From: Spongospora subterranea f. sp. subterranea
Lineage: Eukaryota; Endomyxa: Phytomyxea; Phytomyxea; Plasmodiophorida
Length of the DNA stretch: 64,000 bases
NCBI GenBank assembly: GCA_049724395.1
Contig: JAUGWO010000068.1
Span: 1-64,000, forward strand
Direction: 5' to 3'
Below the pieces are notes generated by a model. That model was not told where the DNA came from. It ran no database searches and saw nothing but the letters and a program-made list of their open reading frames with translations. The position numbers were made by a program, and so were the translations under genes. Shown piece by piece: positions 11,836 to 23,986 of the stretch (its first letter is position 1; each line of letters begins with the position of its first letter).

Positions 11836-14800
11836 TTATGAGATTACCTCTGATCGCATGGCACATAGCGATCGCGTCAATATCGATCGCATCGTCCGCG
11901 CCGTTGTCGTCAACGCTTTCCGTTCAATTACAGTCGCAATTTGGGAGCGGGTCTATCAGTCATCAATCAGTGTACGACTACGGCCTGCTCCGTTTTCCTT
12001 AGCTAACGCATACACATTGCAGAGAACATTTCGGATCCATATCGCCATCGCTATTTTGGTCGTCCGTTTCGTGGATCAGCGCCATATCACCAGAAAATGA
12101 TCGTGATGCGTATACGCGGATTATGGCGTCCTGTATTGACATGTATTCATCTCTAGAAATTTGCTCTACCCTGCATATGTCATTGGTCAGATCCTTTATT
12201 TTGCCAATATATTTGGGTCTGGATTTACCTAAAATCTTTCAGGTTTTAAATGCGTACTCTCCTCGCCTGGAGTCAAACTATCGTCTATTACTTGTAAAAT
12301 CTGGAGCTAATCGCATTTTTTTGTTTAAATACCTTTATAGGAATCTGTGGAGAAGTCAGATGGTTTTTCATTGTCAGCATGTCAAGGTGACCCAGTTGTG
12401 ATATACGGAAATGGGCAGGCTTCGTGCGGTTTCAACCAATCTTTATTAAGGAGCAAATGCGATGTCGACATATTCGAATTTGACCATGTGCATCCGAATC
12501 GCACCACAGGCAATCAAATCGTAAATCGCAATAATGTTACGTTGACTTCGATATCGCAGGGCCTGCAATTATTGTTTATGCCGACCTGAGCAATTCTAAT
12601 TTCACATATGTTCATCAGCAGATTATTGAACACAACGTAGCTCGCAAAAAATAGCTATGATTTCTTCAAACTTTTATTTAGGGCCCCCTGCGCTACATTC
12701 TGCGGTTATCGAACTTTGACCATCAAGAGGCGGCTTCGTTTCCAATGAACGGATTTGGCGTGGAGTTGGCGTTCAAAAATATGGAATACAACGTCCTCGA
12801 TGATCGTAATCAAGATAAACAGGACGCTGCCGTAAACGGTATTGAACTTGCGCTTGCGTTGGTTGTCTTCGCTTTGTGATGGTTTGCTTTCTATTCAGGC
12901 ATTTTTTTTGGTCAGTTGAAACAGCGATTCCCGGCCAGTTCCGCTGAGCTTAGTAAGGTGGTTGCCAAACTTCAGGAAGGCCTCCAAGACGACCTACGCA
13001 TCTGGGATATAGGTTAACAATTTAATGTTGTATGTTTTTAATTTTGTACAGGTCTTATTTCATGGTTGAACATACATTCCAATGCTTTTATTGTTCGTCT
13101 TGCCAACTGTAGCTATTTCTTCCCTAATTTTGAAATACTAGCAAAATTTGGACTTCAAGCATCGCAACGTGTTGTTTCCAGTCGTGACAGCCTGACAGCA
13201 CTTTCAAAACTGGCATGCGACTTCCCTAAGCATGCATCGTCATTGAAATCAGTCAAGGTTTCACAAGCTGGTACTACACGAATGTCACTTGCCCAATGCT
13301 TTTGTCAAAGTTGTCTTTAGTTTCCTCTGGTATCGCTGCGGTTCATGAGGCCGGGATTTCTCCTGGCCAGACAAGCTTGTTTATCAACAATGTGGAGATC
13401 GACCTCACCGAGTTCGATATGTTCGCCCTACAGGAATGGGCAGTGAAAGAATCGGGTCATATCGCCAAACTCACCAGCATTGGACTATCTTCTGAAAATG
13501 TTGATTTTCTCCTCCAAGCCAGTACTTGAGAGATAATTGTTATCGTTATCATAGTTCTTATATTCTGCGTTGGGCAACAGACTCAACTTCTGACTCGTCT
13601 CATGCGTCATATCCGCCTTCTGGCCCGACTTCGCCTCGACTGGACACCAGGAGCGAGTCGATTACTTGGATGAATGATCTTGAAAGCGACAGTCGTTATG
13701 ATGGCTGGGGCAGGTCCGTTTCGCAGTTGGAGTATGGGTATCCCGGACAAGTATGGACATGGCTGTTACCTAGTGCATTGTTTCTAAAATTGTCTTAGTT
13801 GAGAATGATTGCGCTGAATTTGTATTCATGTGTCGCCGTCATTGATCCGACGACGTTCGCTGGATTAACCATTGTCGAGCATCTCAAGCAATTTGTAAAG
13901 GCCAACGCGCCTTTACGTGTTGGAGTAATTTTCAACGTTCAAACCGGCGAGTTGTGATCATTTCACTTTCAGATCATTGTCCGTTCATAATACGCTTTCA
14001 GGTCGCTCGACCGCGTCCCTGTAAAAGAACTGAAGGATGTAGGTTTCATGTAGTCTGTATTGTGCGGAAGAAGTACTCTGACACAATGCAGATCCTTGAT
14101 GGTATCTCAACGTTTTCAGGAAAACCTTTGCCTGCCGACAATCGCGGACACCCACAAGGCGAACTTATTGCAAAACTCTTCAAGTACTTAAACGGAGAAT
14201 CTAAAAAGAAGTCAGTTCTTAGATCATCTCGATGTTATGCTGTTTTGCCGAAGAGTCGTGTGATAGGAGCTTCGCGTTTTTATCTGCGCTACAGGAGAAG
14301 CTTACGAAACACTCCAGGTGATAGGGCCTCAATCAATGTTATTCGTAGTGGGTTTTTGAAGGTGGCTGGAACCGCTGCTGCTGAAATATATGAGAACATT
14401 GCATCTGGAAACGAAACCGTATTGTTTTCGGCACTGTGGTCATAGTTGGTTCTCATCTCAGTACTAGGAATACGGATCGTTTGTCACAGATTGTAGCGAT
14501 TATGTGCAGGAAAGGAATATCAAAAATGGAGATTTCCTCTTTATCAACGGGGTCGAGATCAAAGAGGCTGTTCAGTACATCCACAGCGGGCAGATGTTTA
14601 ACCAGGTGTTTAGCTCTCATCGGCAAATCACAAAATCCATTGATCGTGTGTAGTTGCTTCTCCGCGGTATGCTCCCATGGCAACGTGTCGCCATGATTGC
14701 AGTTCAGATGCAGCAATTGACTGACGCCACGAACCTCGAGGAGTACATATTTGGAGGTGATGATGTTGTAAGTTGTTTCGATTCCGTGATTCAAAAACCA

Positions 14801-17800
14801 AAGGATGAGGTTAGAAGTTTCCGCCGCTTTTGTTGGTTCTGAATTATTTTAGTGGAAATTTACTTCGGATTTGGACGTTGATGTGCTGCTTTCGCCACCA
14901 TCTGACCCATATTATCTGGTTTCCGAACAACCTGGATCGGCAAATTTAACGATGTGGCTTTATGGGGATTTGGACAGTAAAGACACTGCAGCACTTGCCT
15001 TCAACGCCATCCGCCATCTTGCCTCACCAAAAGGCCATGGGAAAAGGCTAGCACTGTTTCTCACCGGACCTGGGAAACAGAATTTTTCGGTCAATTCCGT
15101 AGTTGGTGGAATCCTGGCGCTGCATGAACAACATCCAGGCTCCATTGCCGCTGCCATCACAACAGTGCTAGCTTCGCGTCTTGTATCCAAGAGTATGGCA
15201 GACTTCCAGAATCAGATACTGAATTACAGCTCAGAGAACGAACTGGTCAAACAAGCTTTGGAACACTCTTTCACACCTCAAATCATGCGTAAAAAACCGT
15301 CGTCGCCCCTTGGCGAGTCCTTATTTTGCTTACAGCAGGAATTGCTGCTCCGAGTTTAATAGTCAATGGCCGCATTATTCCCATTTCAGACCGCATATCG
15401 CCCTCGTCGTTTGACCTATTAATCCCAATTCCTCACCTCCCTACATTGCCGTCTGATGTGGATGCGGATACTCTCATGAAAGTTGCCGGGTGCTTAGGTA
15501 TTTTTCAACAGTTCACTGTTCCCCACCTCTGCGTCTTCTTGTGTATTGAAGGGCCCTAATTACTTAGGGGCCAGATTTCGCGATAGTCCTTCTTTCAAGC
15601 CATCGAATTTTGCGAGATTCTCTAATTTGGAAACTGTGTTACATTATCCATCTGGCTCGCATTTCAAGGTCTGGAGTTGCGAACGTCTGGCCCAGTATTA
15701 CTAAATGTTTAGTAGGTTGTGGCGGTGGTGTCTCCTCTTAGTGAAGCCTGTCAGCGCATCATATCAGTCTTGGTCGCGTTCCGCGATCATTTACACTGGG
15801 ATGTCACGCTTGTTCTGAATCCTTCCCTTGTGATATCTGCAGTCCCCATCAAACGGTATTACCGTTACGTATTTCAAGCAGACTTGAAATTCGATGATGA
15901 TGGTCGAGTGGATCAAAGGTATAGTCAATGCATAATTTTCCTTTTAAATTTATTTCGCGATCCAGCAATGTTCATGCACATTTTTCGTTGCCGTCTACGC
16001 TTCCTGTTGCGACGCTGTCAATGGAAACATCCGAGCCTTGGCTGGTTGAATCCGTCCACACTGATATCGATCTGGACAATATTCAGATTGGGGATGACGT
16101 ATCTGCCATTAGTGTCGCATTTGCTTTGAGGCATCTTCTCGGTATATCTTTTGCAAACTGCGATCCAACTGTCTCATTGGGCTTTGCTTTGACAGTGTTT
16201 GGCTCATGTCTCGAGCTTTCCCCAAACCCGTCTCCTCCAGCTGGTTTAAAAGTTTTTCTTGGCACACCGTTGCGTCCCCACCAACAGGATACGATTGTCA
16301 TGGAGAACTTGGGCTATTTTCAATTAAAGGTATCTGCTCTGTTGAGAAGACATGTAATGCTCAAGTGGAATTGTTCAGGCTTCCCCCAACGTCTGGCAAA
16401 TGTCGCTATCTCCTGGCCAAGCCGCGGCAATATTCCGGTTCCCCATGCAAAATCTGCTGCCTAGTCCTGCTAAAGACATCGTTTATCATGTTGGTCAACT
16501 CAATCAGCACTAATCTCGAATATCTTACGTGGGAAGTTAGCCGGAAAGGTTATTGATACCAGTTCGCAGCTTCAGTCGCTATCATCTTCGTATATACGTT
16601 TCTCGTCAACCTGGCATGGAGATGGTAATCTATTTATCATCACTTTCGTTCAACTTTTGAAAATTATACAGGTTGATCTTCTGGAACTCACAAACCCAGA
16701 AACTTCTTCGGTGCCTAGCTTTTGGGGCAAAATTTCAGAATCCGTATTCGGGGGGGAAGTCAGTGGAATTGAGACATGTGATGTGCATTGTTTTTGCTAA
16801 CGCCTGCTCAGAGTGATTCTAAGACCATACACATATTCAGCATTGCTTCTGGTCACCTATATGAGCGTTTCTTACGAATTATGATGGCCAGCGTTGTCAA
16901 ACGAATGCGAACCACCAAATATAAAATCAAGTTCTGGTTCGTCGGGCAGTTTCTCTCCCCACAGTTTAAAACAAGCATTCAGGAGTTTGCAGACCGTTGT
17001 AGGGCGTGTGCGTTCATCATTTCAAAATCGGTTTTCAGATTAGTCAGATGGTTGTACTGTCGAACTGGTCGTCTACAAGTGGCCGAATTGGTTACGACGT
17101 CAGCGCGAAAAGCAGCGCACGATTTGGGGTTACAAGATCCTCTTTTTGGATGTGTTGTTCCCTATCAATCTGGATCGTGTCATTTTCATTGACGCGGATC
17201 AAGTGAGCGATATTTTTCAGCTGATTATTTTTTGCTGAATTTTTAAAAGATCGTCCGAGGTGACATATCGGAATTATGGAACCTGGATCTCAAGGGCAAT
17301 CCCTATGCATATACTCCATTCTGTGATAGCAATACGCTTACAGAAGGTATGTTGCATGCATCATTCACCGGTCATCGCACGCTCAACGCCTTTTCAGGGT
17401 TCCGGTTTTGGAAAGGTGGATTTTGGCACGACCATCTTCGAGGAAAACCATATCACATTTCCGCTTTATATGTCGTTGACTTGAGGCAATTCCGGAAGGT
17501 ATGCCTTACGGTAAGACGCTTTTGCCAGGTTTCTCAAAAGTTTTAGTTGCGTGCTGGAGATACGCTACGAGCAATTTACGACAACCTGTCAGCTGATCCC
17601 AACAGTCTTGCAAATCTTGATCAGGACCTGCCAAATTATGCACAGGTAAGGCAATGGTATGCATACTAATGGTCCTCTTGTAACCGCTTTCAGCATCACG
17701 TTGGCATCTACTCCCTGCCGCAAGAATGGCTTTGGTGTGAAACGTGGTGCTCAATGGAGTCATTAGGTAACCAACATTTGCGCACTAGAAATCATCGATA

Positions 17801-17980
17801 ATTTTTTTGCGGGTTTCAGGGAAGGCAAAAACGATCGATCTATGTAATAACCCCATGACAAAAGAATCGAAACTCTCCAGGGCACGACGCTTGTTGCCCG
17901 AGTGGACTCCGTTGGATCACGAAGCCAATCCGGACTCTAGTATTGGAAAGGAAGAGGAATCGGACAAAGTGGAACTTTGA
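11836..17980 (+). CDS. UGGT: UDP-glucose:glycoprotein glucosyltransferase (UGGT), multi-exon
   Basis: This ER-lumen enzyme re-glucosylates misfolded N-glycoproteins so that they rebind lectin chaperones. The start at 11836 gives a hydrophobic signal peptide ([20 protein letters not shown]) followed by a UGGT-like N-terminus ([10 protein letters not shown]). Landmarks matching the family follow in order: [13 protein letters not shown] near 12750, [15 protein letters not shown] near 13365, [13 protein letters not shown] near 13660, [10 protein letters not shown] near 15860, [20 protein letters not shown] near 16040, and [18 protein letters not shown] near 16830. The catalytic GT24 domain follows with FIDADQ, whose DxD is encoded at 17191-17199, then [20 protein letters not shown] and [12 protein letters not shown]. 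Many short introns break the frame, several with plain GT..AG edges. The protein ends KVEL with a stop at 17978-17980, which looks like a KDEL-type retrieval signal. Full-length UGGTs are about 1,500 residues, which the span can hold. Exon borders in the N-terminal half are approximate. Confidence 0.93.
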
Positions 17981-18074
17981 TAGAACCATGCGTACCAGGC
18001 AATGAATCAATGGCTGGACATTCTCAGAAAAAATTGGCTACATCAATAGATAACAATAATTTAGTAAATAGTTG

Positions 18075-19723
18075 TTACGAGTCGATCGGCTCGGCATCGC
18101 CATCTTGTTTGTGCTGCGCAAGCCCGTTGACCCTCAATACGTTGACCAAAGACAGCATCGATGGCGGAAGCTCATCCAACGACGGTAGCTTGCGTCTGAA
18201 CCCGCGGTATTGCGTATCGATGATCCGTTTGAAAGCCCGGCGAGTTTCCAAAGGCGTACACCCGGTGATATTAGTCATGTCCTGCCAAATCCGATCTCTT
18301 AAACTCGGCGTTAGACCATGGGCGGTTCGCAAATCTGAAGGGCCGGTAAACAAACAACTAGGTTTGCACAGCAGCGTTATATCGTACATGGCAGAAGGTT
18401 CTCAGATAGAATCCCGGTAGGTGTCATATCAGGAATGATGTTCATCACCAACGCCACGAACGCCTTGATCTCGAAAGCCACCGAGTCGATCCCATCCTAT
18501 ATCGCGCTTCAGTACACGACCGTCACGAACGCAGTTCAGCGTTTACACATAGGGACGGAATCGAGGCGAGAACGCGGTTCAATGCGCCAACCAATAGCTT
18601 CTGCGATTGCCTGGGCGCTTCCAAAACGCGTACGGGCGACGTCGGCTGAGCAGGCATAGACCGATCAGGGACAGGCTTGTCCTGATTGAGATACGTACCG
18701 CCACTAGCGCCATGTAATCGGTATCGTCGTTGGGGTCAAAACCCCCTAATACGTTGGGGGACGGTTGCGTAACAGGATTGGGAACCGGTGGGGTCCAGAG
18801 GCCTTTACCACTCTTGTGGGCCGGCGGGCCGATTTGGAACGCAGCCGCGTTGCGCGCGTGAATCAGCTCGTCGAGTTTCAGCTCGATCGTATCGATCGTG
18901 TTGGACAGCGACTCGATCGTGACCATGATCGAGCCGATGCTATCGAAGATCGATCGCTCGAACGACACCTGTGAGGGCTGGTCCAAAATTGGACCCTGGC
19001 CCAAATGATTGTCACCAGGCATCGGCATTGAAAACACCCTTGCCAACGTGGGATGGTCGGCTGGCGGACCATTTACGATACCGGGACCATCGCGGAGTTG
19101 TGCGATACAGGGCTGCGCAGTGTACCCTGATGTCAACTTATTGCCAACGGATCTCGGGCCTTCGTTTTTTTGAAATAATTGTTCCCATCTCAAACGCTTT
19201 CTGTAAACAGCTTGGCAAAAACGTTTTTATGGCAGTCAAAGTCGAGTTGGACGATGATAACTCATGATCACGCTTCTGCTCCTGTTTCGGGACGCATTGA
19301 GACGGATCAAACCCGTCTGTTGTCCGGAGTTTTCAGCTCTAATACAGATCTTGTTATCCACCGATCTAATCGTGTGTGTGTTGGCAACCCGAATTCCAAG
19401 CTCGTAATCCTGAGACGCCAACACAGTTTAGGCTGCGGAATCGACACACGCATCGATATTGGGTTTTTAGCGAAGACAAAGCCACATTTTTTGCCCGATT
19501 GAACAGGCCCAAACGGACTGAGATTTTCACTAGGCATCATTTGCTGGTTGTCATCTGGGAAACTCATATCACCTGCACGCTGTTGTTTTGGGCGTTTGGA
19601 CATTGTTAAATGGGTTTTATCCTTGATGATGCGCTCTTCATGAAACGACATGTCCAATGGCATCACGCTGGACATTGCTGCCAAATCTTCTGATCTATCG
19701 GATTTTTTGCGAATAAAAAGCAT
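18075..19723 (-). CDS. Hypothetical multi-exon protein, convergent with UGGT
   Basis: I do not recognise this protein. Three coding-like blocks lie in order on the minus strand. The first (about 19723-19540) is Met- and Gln-rich and polar. The second (about 19130-18690) has a heptad-like segment (SIESLSNTIDTIELKLDELI in approximate form), then a Pro/Asn-rich linker. The last (18389-18075) is basic and ends PIDS before a stop. Between them, a frame reading AFVALVMNIIPDMTPTGIL is probably another exon near 18400-18500. The composition could suit a nuclear or scaffold protein, but that is a guess. Its 3' end faces the UGGT stop with only about 95 bases between them. Start and internal borders are uncertain. 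Confidence 0.5.
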
Positions 19724-20274
19724 TCATGTCGTTTTTTAAAGCGGATTTTCAAAGGCAATTAACTTAAGCAAAAGGCCGAAAAGGACAGCCTGCTGGTGAT
19801 GTTGGGGTTCCAAATGAAAACCAGCAAATGGAGCTGAGGAAGAATCTCAGTGTACGTCGTCATATGCCCTTTGTCATTATGTTAACATTAAATGACAAAG
19901 AGTGTAGTGCCCCATGTGTTGCCATCGCGCTTTTCCCAACAACAGCATAGAGTATTCACTTTATCGTCGGCAATATCATTGTTGGTGAAACTATAAGTTT
20001 TGAGCATGAAAACCATGGAAGAACAGCCTGCTGGATCAATTAAGGGTTTCATAAAAAACGTTCGACCATCTCATTATGTATAGAGATATTAGACTTGATC
20101 TATAGCGGTTTAACCAAATCTACCAGTGAACCCGATTTACACTGCAGCCAGTAGCAATGGCGATGCTGAAAAACGTCCGTCGAACCGGTGGATACGATTT
20201 GAAATGAACGATGAACAAATTTCACGCATTTGCTCTATTGAGCGTTTCGTTTATAGCCTGTACTTGTACAAGCG
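19724..20274. other. Intergenic, no gene seen
   Basis: Only short shadow frames occur. The stretch is AT-rich and lies between the 5' end of the hypothetical minus-strand gene and the 3' end of the GST gene. Confidence 0.4.
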
Positions 20275-21223
20275 TCATTGCGACACAGTTTTAACATCAA
20301 ATCGACCACCGTTGTGCGGATCGACCACCCGAGAATCGCAAAATTCAAATCGCCGGGACGCGCGGATCGAGCTGGTGGTCTCGCGTTGTCGCAGCAACGC
20401 ATCGACCGGCGCTGGGTTGATCACGGTGGCAGAACCACGAACGGCAGCGACGACATCGTGCGGCGCCACGTGTCGATGTGGGTGTATGGCGCCAGGTCGA
20501 ACTGCACCTGCGGGTGCGACAGGATGCCCAGGGCCGAAAACACGGACAGGTCGGCGATCGTGACGATCGTCGAGCACAGGAACGGGTGTTGGGCCAGCGC
20601 GGCGTCGAGGAATTTCAGGGCGATGACCAGGTCGCGATGCCCCCACGATACCAGTTCGCCCGTTAGCTTCGGGGAACCGCAGCCGAATGCTTCGGGGAAG
20701 ATCGTTGGCATAATTCCACGGGTTAGCGCTGGATTTAACCGACGTCCTTGGTAATCCTATCGAACAGTCCAGATTAGACCGCGATCGCGTGGTTTCGCGC
20801 CAGAGACCAACGTCCAACTCAAACAATTTCGCCATAGACCAACATTTAACTACAAAACAGTATTCACGGCGTTGAAACGGGGGGCAAACAAATCGGCGAA
20901 ATAATCTGTGTTGCACAAAAGTGGCCGACCAATCGTTCATCGATCAATAGTCGAGCAAACGCGTCATCGGGATAGAAACTGGAGGAGCGGGCGAGATGGC
21001 GCAAAATCGCATGGGATTCGTAGAGGACCAGGGGCGGGTCGTGCGTGGAATCGCGATAACACGGCAGACGTGCGGGGGGCGGCGGCGACGACGAGGGCGT
21101 CGGATCGACATCATCACCCACCTCGATCACGTTGACCATGACGACCAGCTCCGGGCGGCTCTTGACTAGCGACCAGACCGCCCGGCTCGGGGCCGACACC
21201 CGGCTCACGAACAGATCCGCCAT
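20275..21223 (-). CDS. Glutathione S-transferase, theta-like
   Basis: A cytosolic enzyme that conjugates glutathione to electrophiles. The start ATG at 21223 gives MADLFVSRVSAPSRAVWSLV, matching the theta-class start with its S-x-PSRA motif and probable catalytic Ser. The thioredoxin-fold domain continues to LYESHAILRHLA, where Glu-Ser normally binds the gamma-glutamyl part of glutathione. The all-helical C-terminal domain reads in a later exon (about 20711-20440) with ALKFLDAALAQHPF and TIADLSVFSALG, the usual N-capping box region. The C-terminal end near 20275 follows another probable splice and is less certain. An Asp/Ser/Pro-rich insertion (DDVDPTPSSSPPPPARLP) sits before the Glu-Ser motif. 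The gene is divergent from the RhoGEF, with about 110 bases between their starts. Confidence 0.85.
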
Positions 21224-21333
21224 CACCGCGGACGCGACTCCACCCGATCGATTGTCGGTTGTGTTCGGGGGCACACGCCAGTCAAATCCACATCCATAAA
21301 GGGGCGAACGATCGGGAACAGAAACCGATCGCC
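21224..21333. promoter_or_regulatory. Short divergent promoter region
   Basis: Only 110 bases separate the start codons of the minus-strand GST and the plus-strand RhoGEF. Any core promoters and 5' leaders must share or overlap this segment, unless leaders extend into the opposite gene. No TATA box is evident. Confidence 0.5.
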
Positions 21334-22896
21334 ATGGAGACGGTCGCCGTCGTTCTGCTGATCGTTCTACAGATCGTGGTCCATTACGTCTCGTGGATCC
21401 TGTATCGGCCAACGCTGATTGACTCGGCGAAATACGCGGTCATGGAGCGCAGCGAGGTCGTTCCCGCGCCCGAGGTCAAACCCGAAGGCGACGCCGCCAG
21501 ACCCGGCTCCGACGCCGCCGACGAGACCAAGCTGGACGACGACCTGAACGCGTCCGGGAACTGGGGCCAGAAGACCATGATGAAATGGGGCTCGGAGGAG
21601 TCGATGGAGAAGAAACGGGGAATGATCATCAACGAGATGATCCAGGTGAGGAACGCGTCGTCGTCGCCGAATTGTTTGCCCGATCGTCTGATCTGACTTT
21701 GCGATCGCCGCGCGCGATCAGACCGAGGAATCGTATCTGCGTTCGCTGCACCAGCTGCAGAGCGTGTGGATCCGGCCGATGACCAAGGCGGCCGGCGAGC
21801 GGTCCCTAGGCCTGACGGCCAAGGACCTGCAGATGCTGTCGTTCACCAGCCTCGAAATGATCATCGCCCTGCACGACGCCCTGCTGCCCCAGCTGAAGAG
21901 CGCCGCCGACGTCGGCGCCGCGTTCGTCAAATTCGGTGCGTTGTTGTTCAATCAGCGGAAAAACCGTTTCTCGATCTCGATGTCGTTTAAAACTTTCGCT
22001 GTTCTCGTTCAGGCGATTTCCTGAAAATGTACACGACGTTCGTGAACAGCTACGACAACGTGCTCAGCGTCCTAAGTTCGCTGAAGAAAAACCGGAAATT
22101 CAGCGCGTTCACAGAAAAGGTTTTTGTTTTGCGTGTGTTTTCGCCATTGTCGGCGGTGGGTTCAGCTTTGTTGGGAACACCACAGGTGCGGGCGGGCGAT
22201 CCGGGCGCATCGCTCGACAGCCTGATGATCATGCCGATCCAGCGCGTCCCGCGGTACCTTCTCCTGCTGACCGAGCTCAAGAAGAACACGCCCGAGTTCC
22301 ACCGCGACTATCCGGCCCTGGCGACGGCCTGCGACCGCCTCCGCCTCATCGCCTCGCACATCAACTCGGCCAAGGCCAACTTCGAGAACGTCAACAAGGT
22401 TGGTCGCGGTCGTCGTAGCCAAGGATATGGCGCTAAACACACACACGTCACGTTACACCACCACAGATTCTCCAGATCCAGAACCGGATCACGAACTACG
22501 ATGGGTCGTTGGTCGAACCGGGGCGGATCCTGCTGTATTCGGGCCAGGTCGAGACCAGGAAGCCCACGAGCGGGTTCTCGGCGATCAGCCGGCACATGAC
22601 GTCGACCTCGCTGTTCTACGTGTTCTCCGACGTCTGCCTGTGGACCAGCACGTCCCATAAATTCAAAGGTGTGTTGCTGTGGCGCCATTGTCGGCTGGCA
22701 GTTTTCTGAACCAGTGGATCGATCAGGAGACATGGAGATCAGGACGATGGAGGTGGGCGTGGTGCCGGATGCGATCGAGCTGAAGCTGGCGTCGGCTGGC
22801 CAGGAGCTGCTGCTCGTGTTCGAGAACCCCCACGACGTCGACCTGTGGCGATCGCAGCTCGACAAGGCGATCGCCGCCTCGAAAGAGTCCACATAG
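21334..22896 (+). CDS. Rho guanine-nucleotide exchange factor (DH-PH) with N-terminal membrane anchor
   Basis: It activates Rho-family GTPases by releasing GDP. The start at 21334 opens with a hydrophobic segment (VAVVLLIVLQIVVHYVSWIL), a likely signal anchor, followed by an acidic Pro/Glu linker. The DH domain begins at TEESYLRSLHQLQSVWIRPM and runs through FVNSYDNVLSVLSSL to the hallmark MIMPIQRVPRYLLLLTELKK and INSAKANFENVNK. The PH domain follows (GRILLYSGQVETRKP, FYVFSDVCLWT) and ends with DVDLWRSQLDKAI before a stop at 22894-22896. Four or more short introns separate these blocks, near 21645-21720, 21935-22020, 22120-22190 and 22400-22470. Length is about 430-450 residues, compact for a RhoGEF. 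The membrane anchor is read from sequence. Its cellular membrane is unknown. Confidence 0.9.
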
Positions 22897-23029
22897 ACGA
22901 CGCCAATAAATTCGCAACCGTCGAGATCACCAGCGTTGAATGAACACGTGTCGCAGAGAATCTGGTCACGATATCGCCCGATTTGCATAATCGTTGTTCG
23001 TGAAATCCTTGAGCCAAACGGTTTCTGAA

Positions 23030-23850
23030 TGGAATCGATCAACGAAAACGGAACCTAGGGAAGAAGGGTCTGACAAATTTCGACAGAACCTTGCCCGGAT
23101 TGCGCATCGCCGTCGTCGACAACTACATGGCCCTGAGCAGAAGGACCAGACCAGGTGGCGACCTTGTGCTTGCGCAATCTGATTTTACCCAAATGCTGGA
23201 TGAGGACGAGCAACAGAGGTTGTCGTCAATTCAGCACGTCCTTTGGTAATTCACAAACTCCATACGCTAGAAGTTTTAACCGCCAGCATGATGGCTCGAT
23301 AGGATACTTACTGACGAAATCGTTAACAACTATTTAGAACGAAGAGGCCCTATGGCATCGTCAGACGTGCTACTGTTGGACACGTACATAATTCCCAGGC
23401 TAAAAGGCTTCAGCGGGCGTATTCTTTAAAAGGGTTGTTAACGATTTCGTCAGTAAACATCCTCGCCGGACTGTTTTGCGACAGAGCCTGATCAGCCGCC
23501 TGCGGACCCATTTCCGCGATCCGCTTGGCGATTGTTGTCCCTGGGAGATCAACGACACGTCCAGGTTGCCCGGCGGCTATCTGTAAACGTTTTCGCGAGT
23601 GCTGGCCCACCAGATGTTCGGCAAGTATCGGCTCCACAGCCCACTGTACAAAGATTATGGTACTTATCGGCACGTTGGTGATGGCAATCAATCAATTCGA
23701 CGACCGACACATCGGGCTGGTGTTGGTCGACACCTGCCAGGTGAGTGAAATGGCGCTGCTGAAGCTTCAAACTTTTTTTCTCGGCGCTTCCGACACGAGT
23801 AAAGGGTTACGCAAGGTATTCAACAGCGCAAAAAAAAAAATATGCGAGTG
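23030..23850 (+). pseudogene. Ulp1-like cysteine peptidase fragments, gene or relic
   Basis: Coding-like blocks recall the SUMO-protease family C48. Near 23310-23412 the frame reads LTDEIVNNYLERRGPMASS, then VLLLDTYIIPRLKGFSGRIL, comparable with the family pattern L-N-D-E-x-I-N-x-Y-L followed by an F-x-x-F-F-x-x-K-L segment. Near 23680-23740 it reads AINQFDDRHIGLVLVDTCQ, comparable with the catalytic His-Trp region, although Ile replaces the Trp. An upstream block (about 23065-23245, LRIAVVDNYMALSRRTRPGG) is unassigned. I found no clear catalytic Cys segment. A perfect 23-bp inverted repeat cuts through the first block. A transposon-borne peptidase or a broken host gene are both possible. Confidence 0.4.
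23308..23456. repeat. Perfect 23-bp inverted repeat, 103-base spacer
   Basis: The left arm at 23308-23330 and the right arm at 23434-23456 are exact reverse complements containing CTGACGAAATCGTTAACAAC. Both arms encode TDEIVNN when read outward on their own strand. Confidence 0.9.
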
Positions 23851-23986
23851 ATGTACAGTTATGAAGTGCGCAGTATGAGTTGTGCGTGACGTTTGAAACT
23901 CCCAGGGATGCGCTAAGTGGAATCACTTTACGTTGCACTCTATCGAGTGGAGAAACTGTTTCACCAACTCGATCAAAGGGTTTTCG

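Noticed and set aside
20908-21135. Plus-strand frames opposite the GST gene
   Set aside because: Arg-rich shadow composition opposite a GC-rich coding exon; no family resemblance.
22308-23042. 244-codon minus-strand frame opposite the RhoGEF
   Set aside because: Antisense shadow of DH-PH exons; its composition mirrors the real gene.
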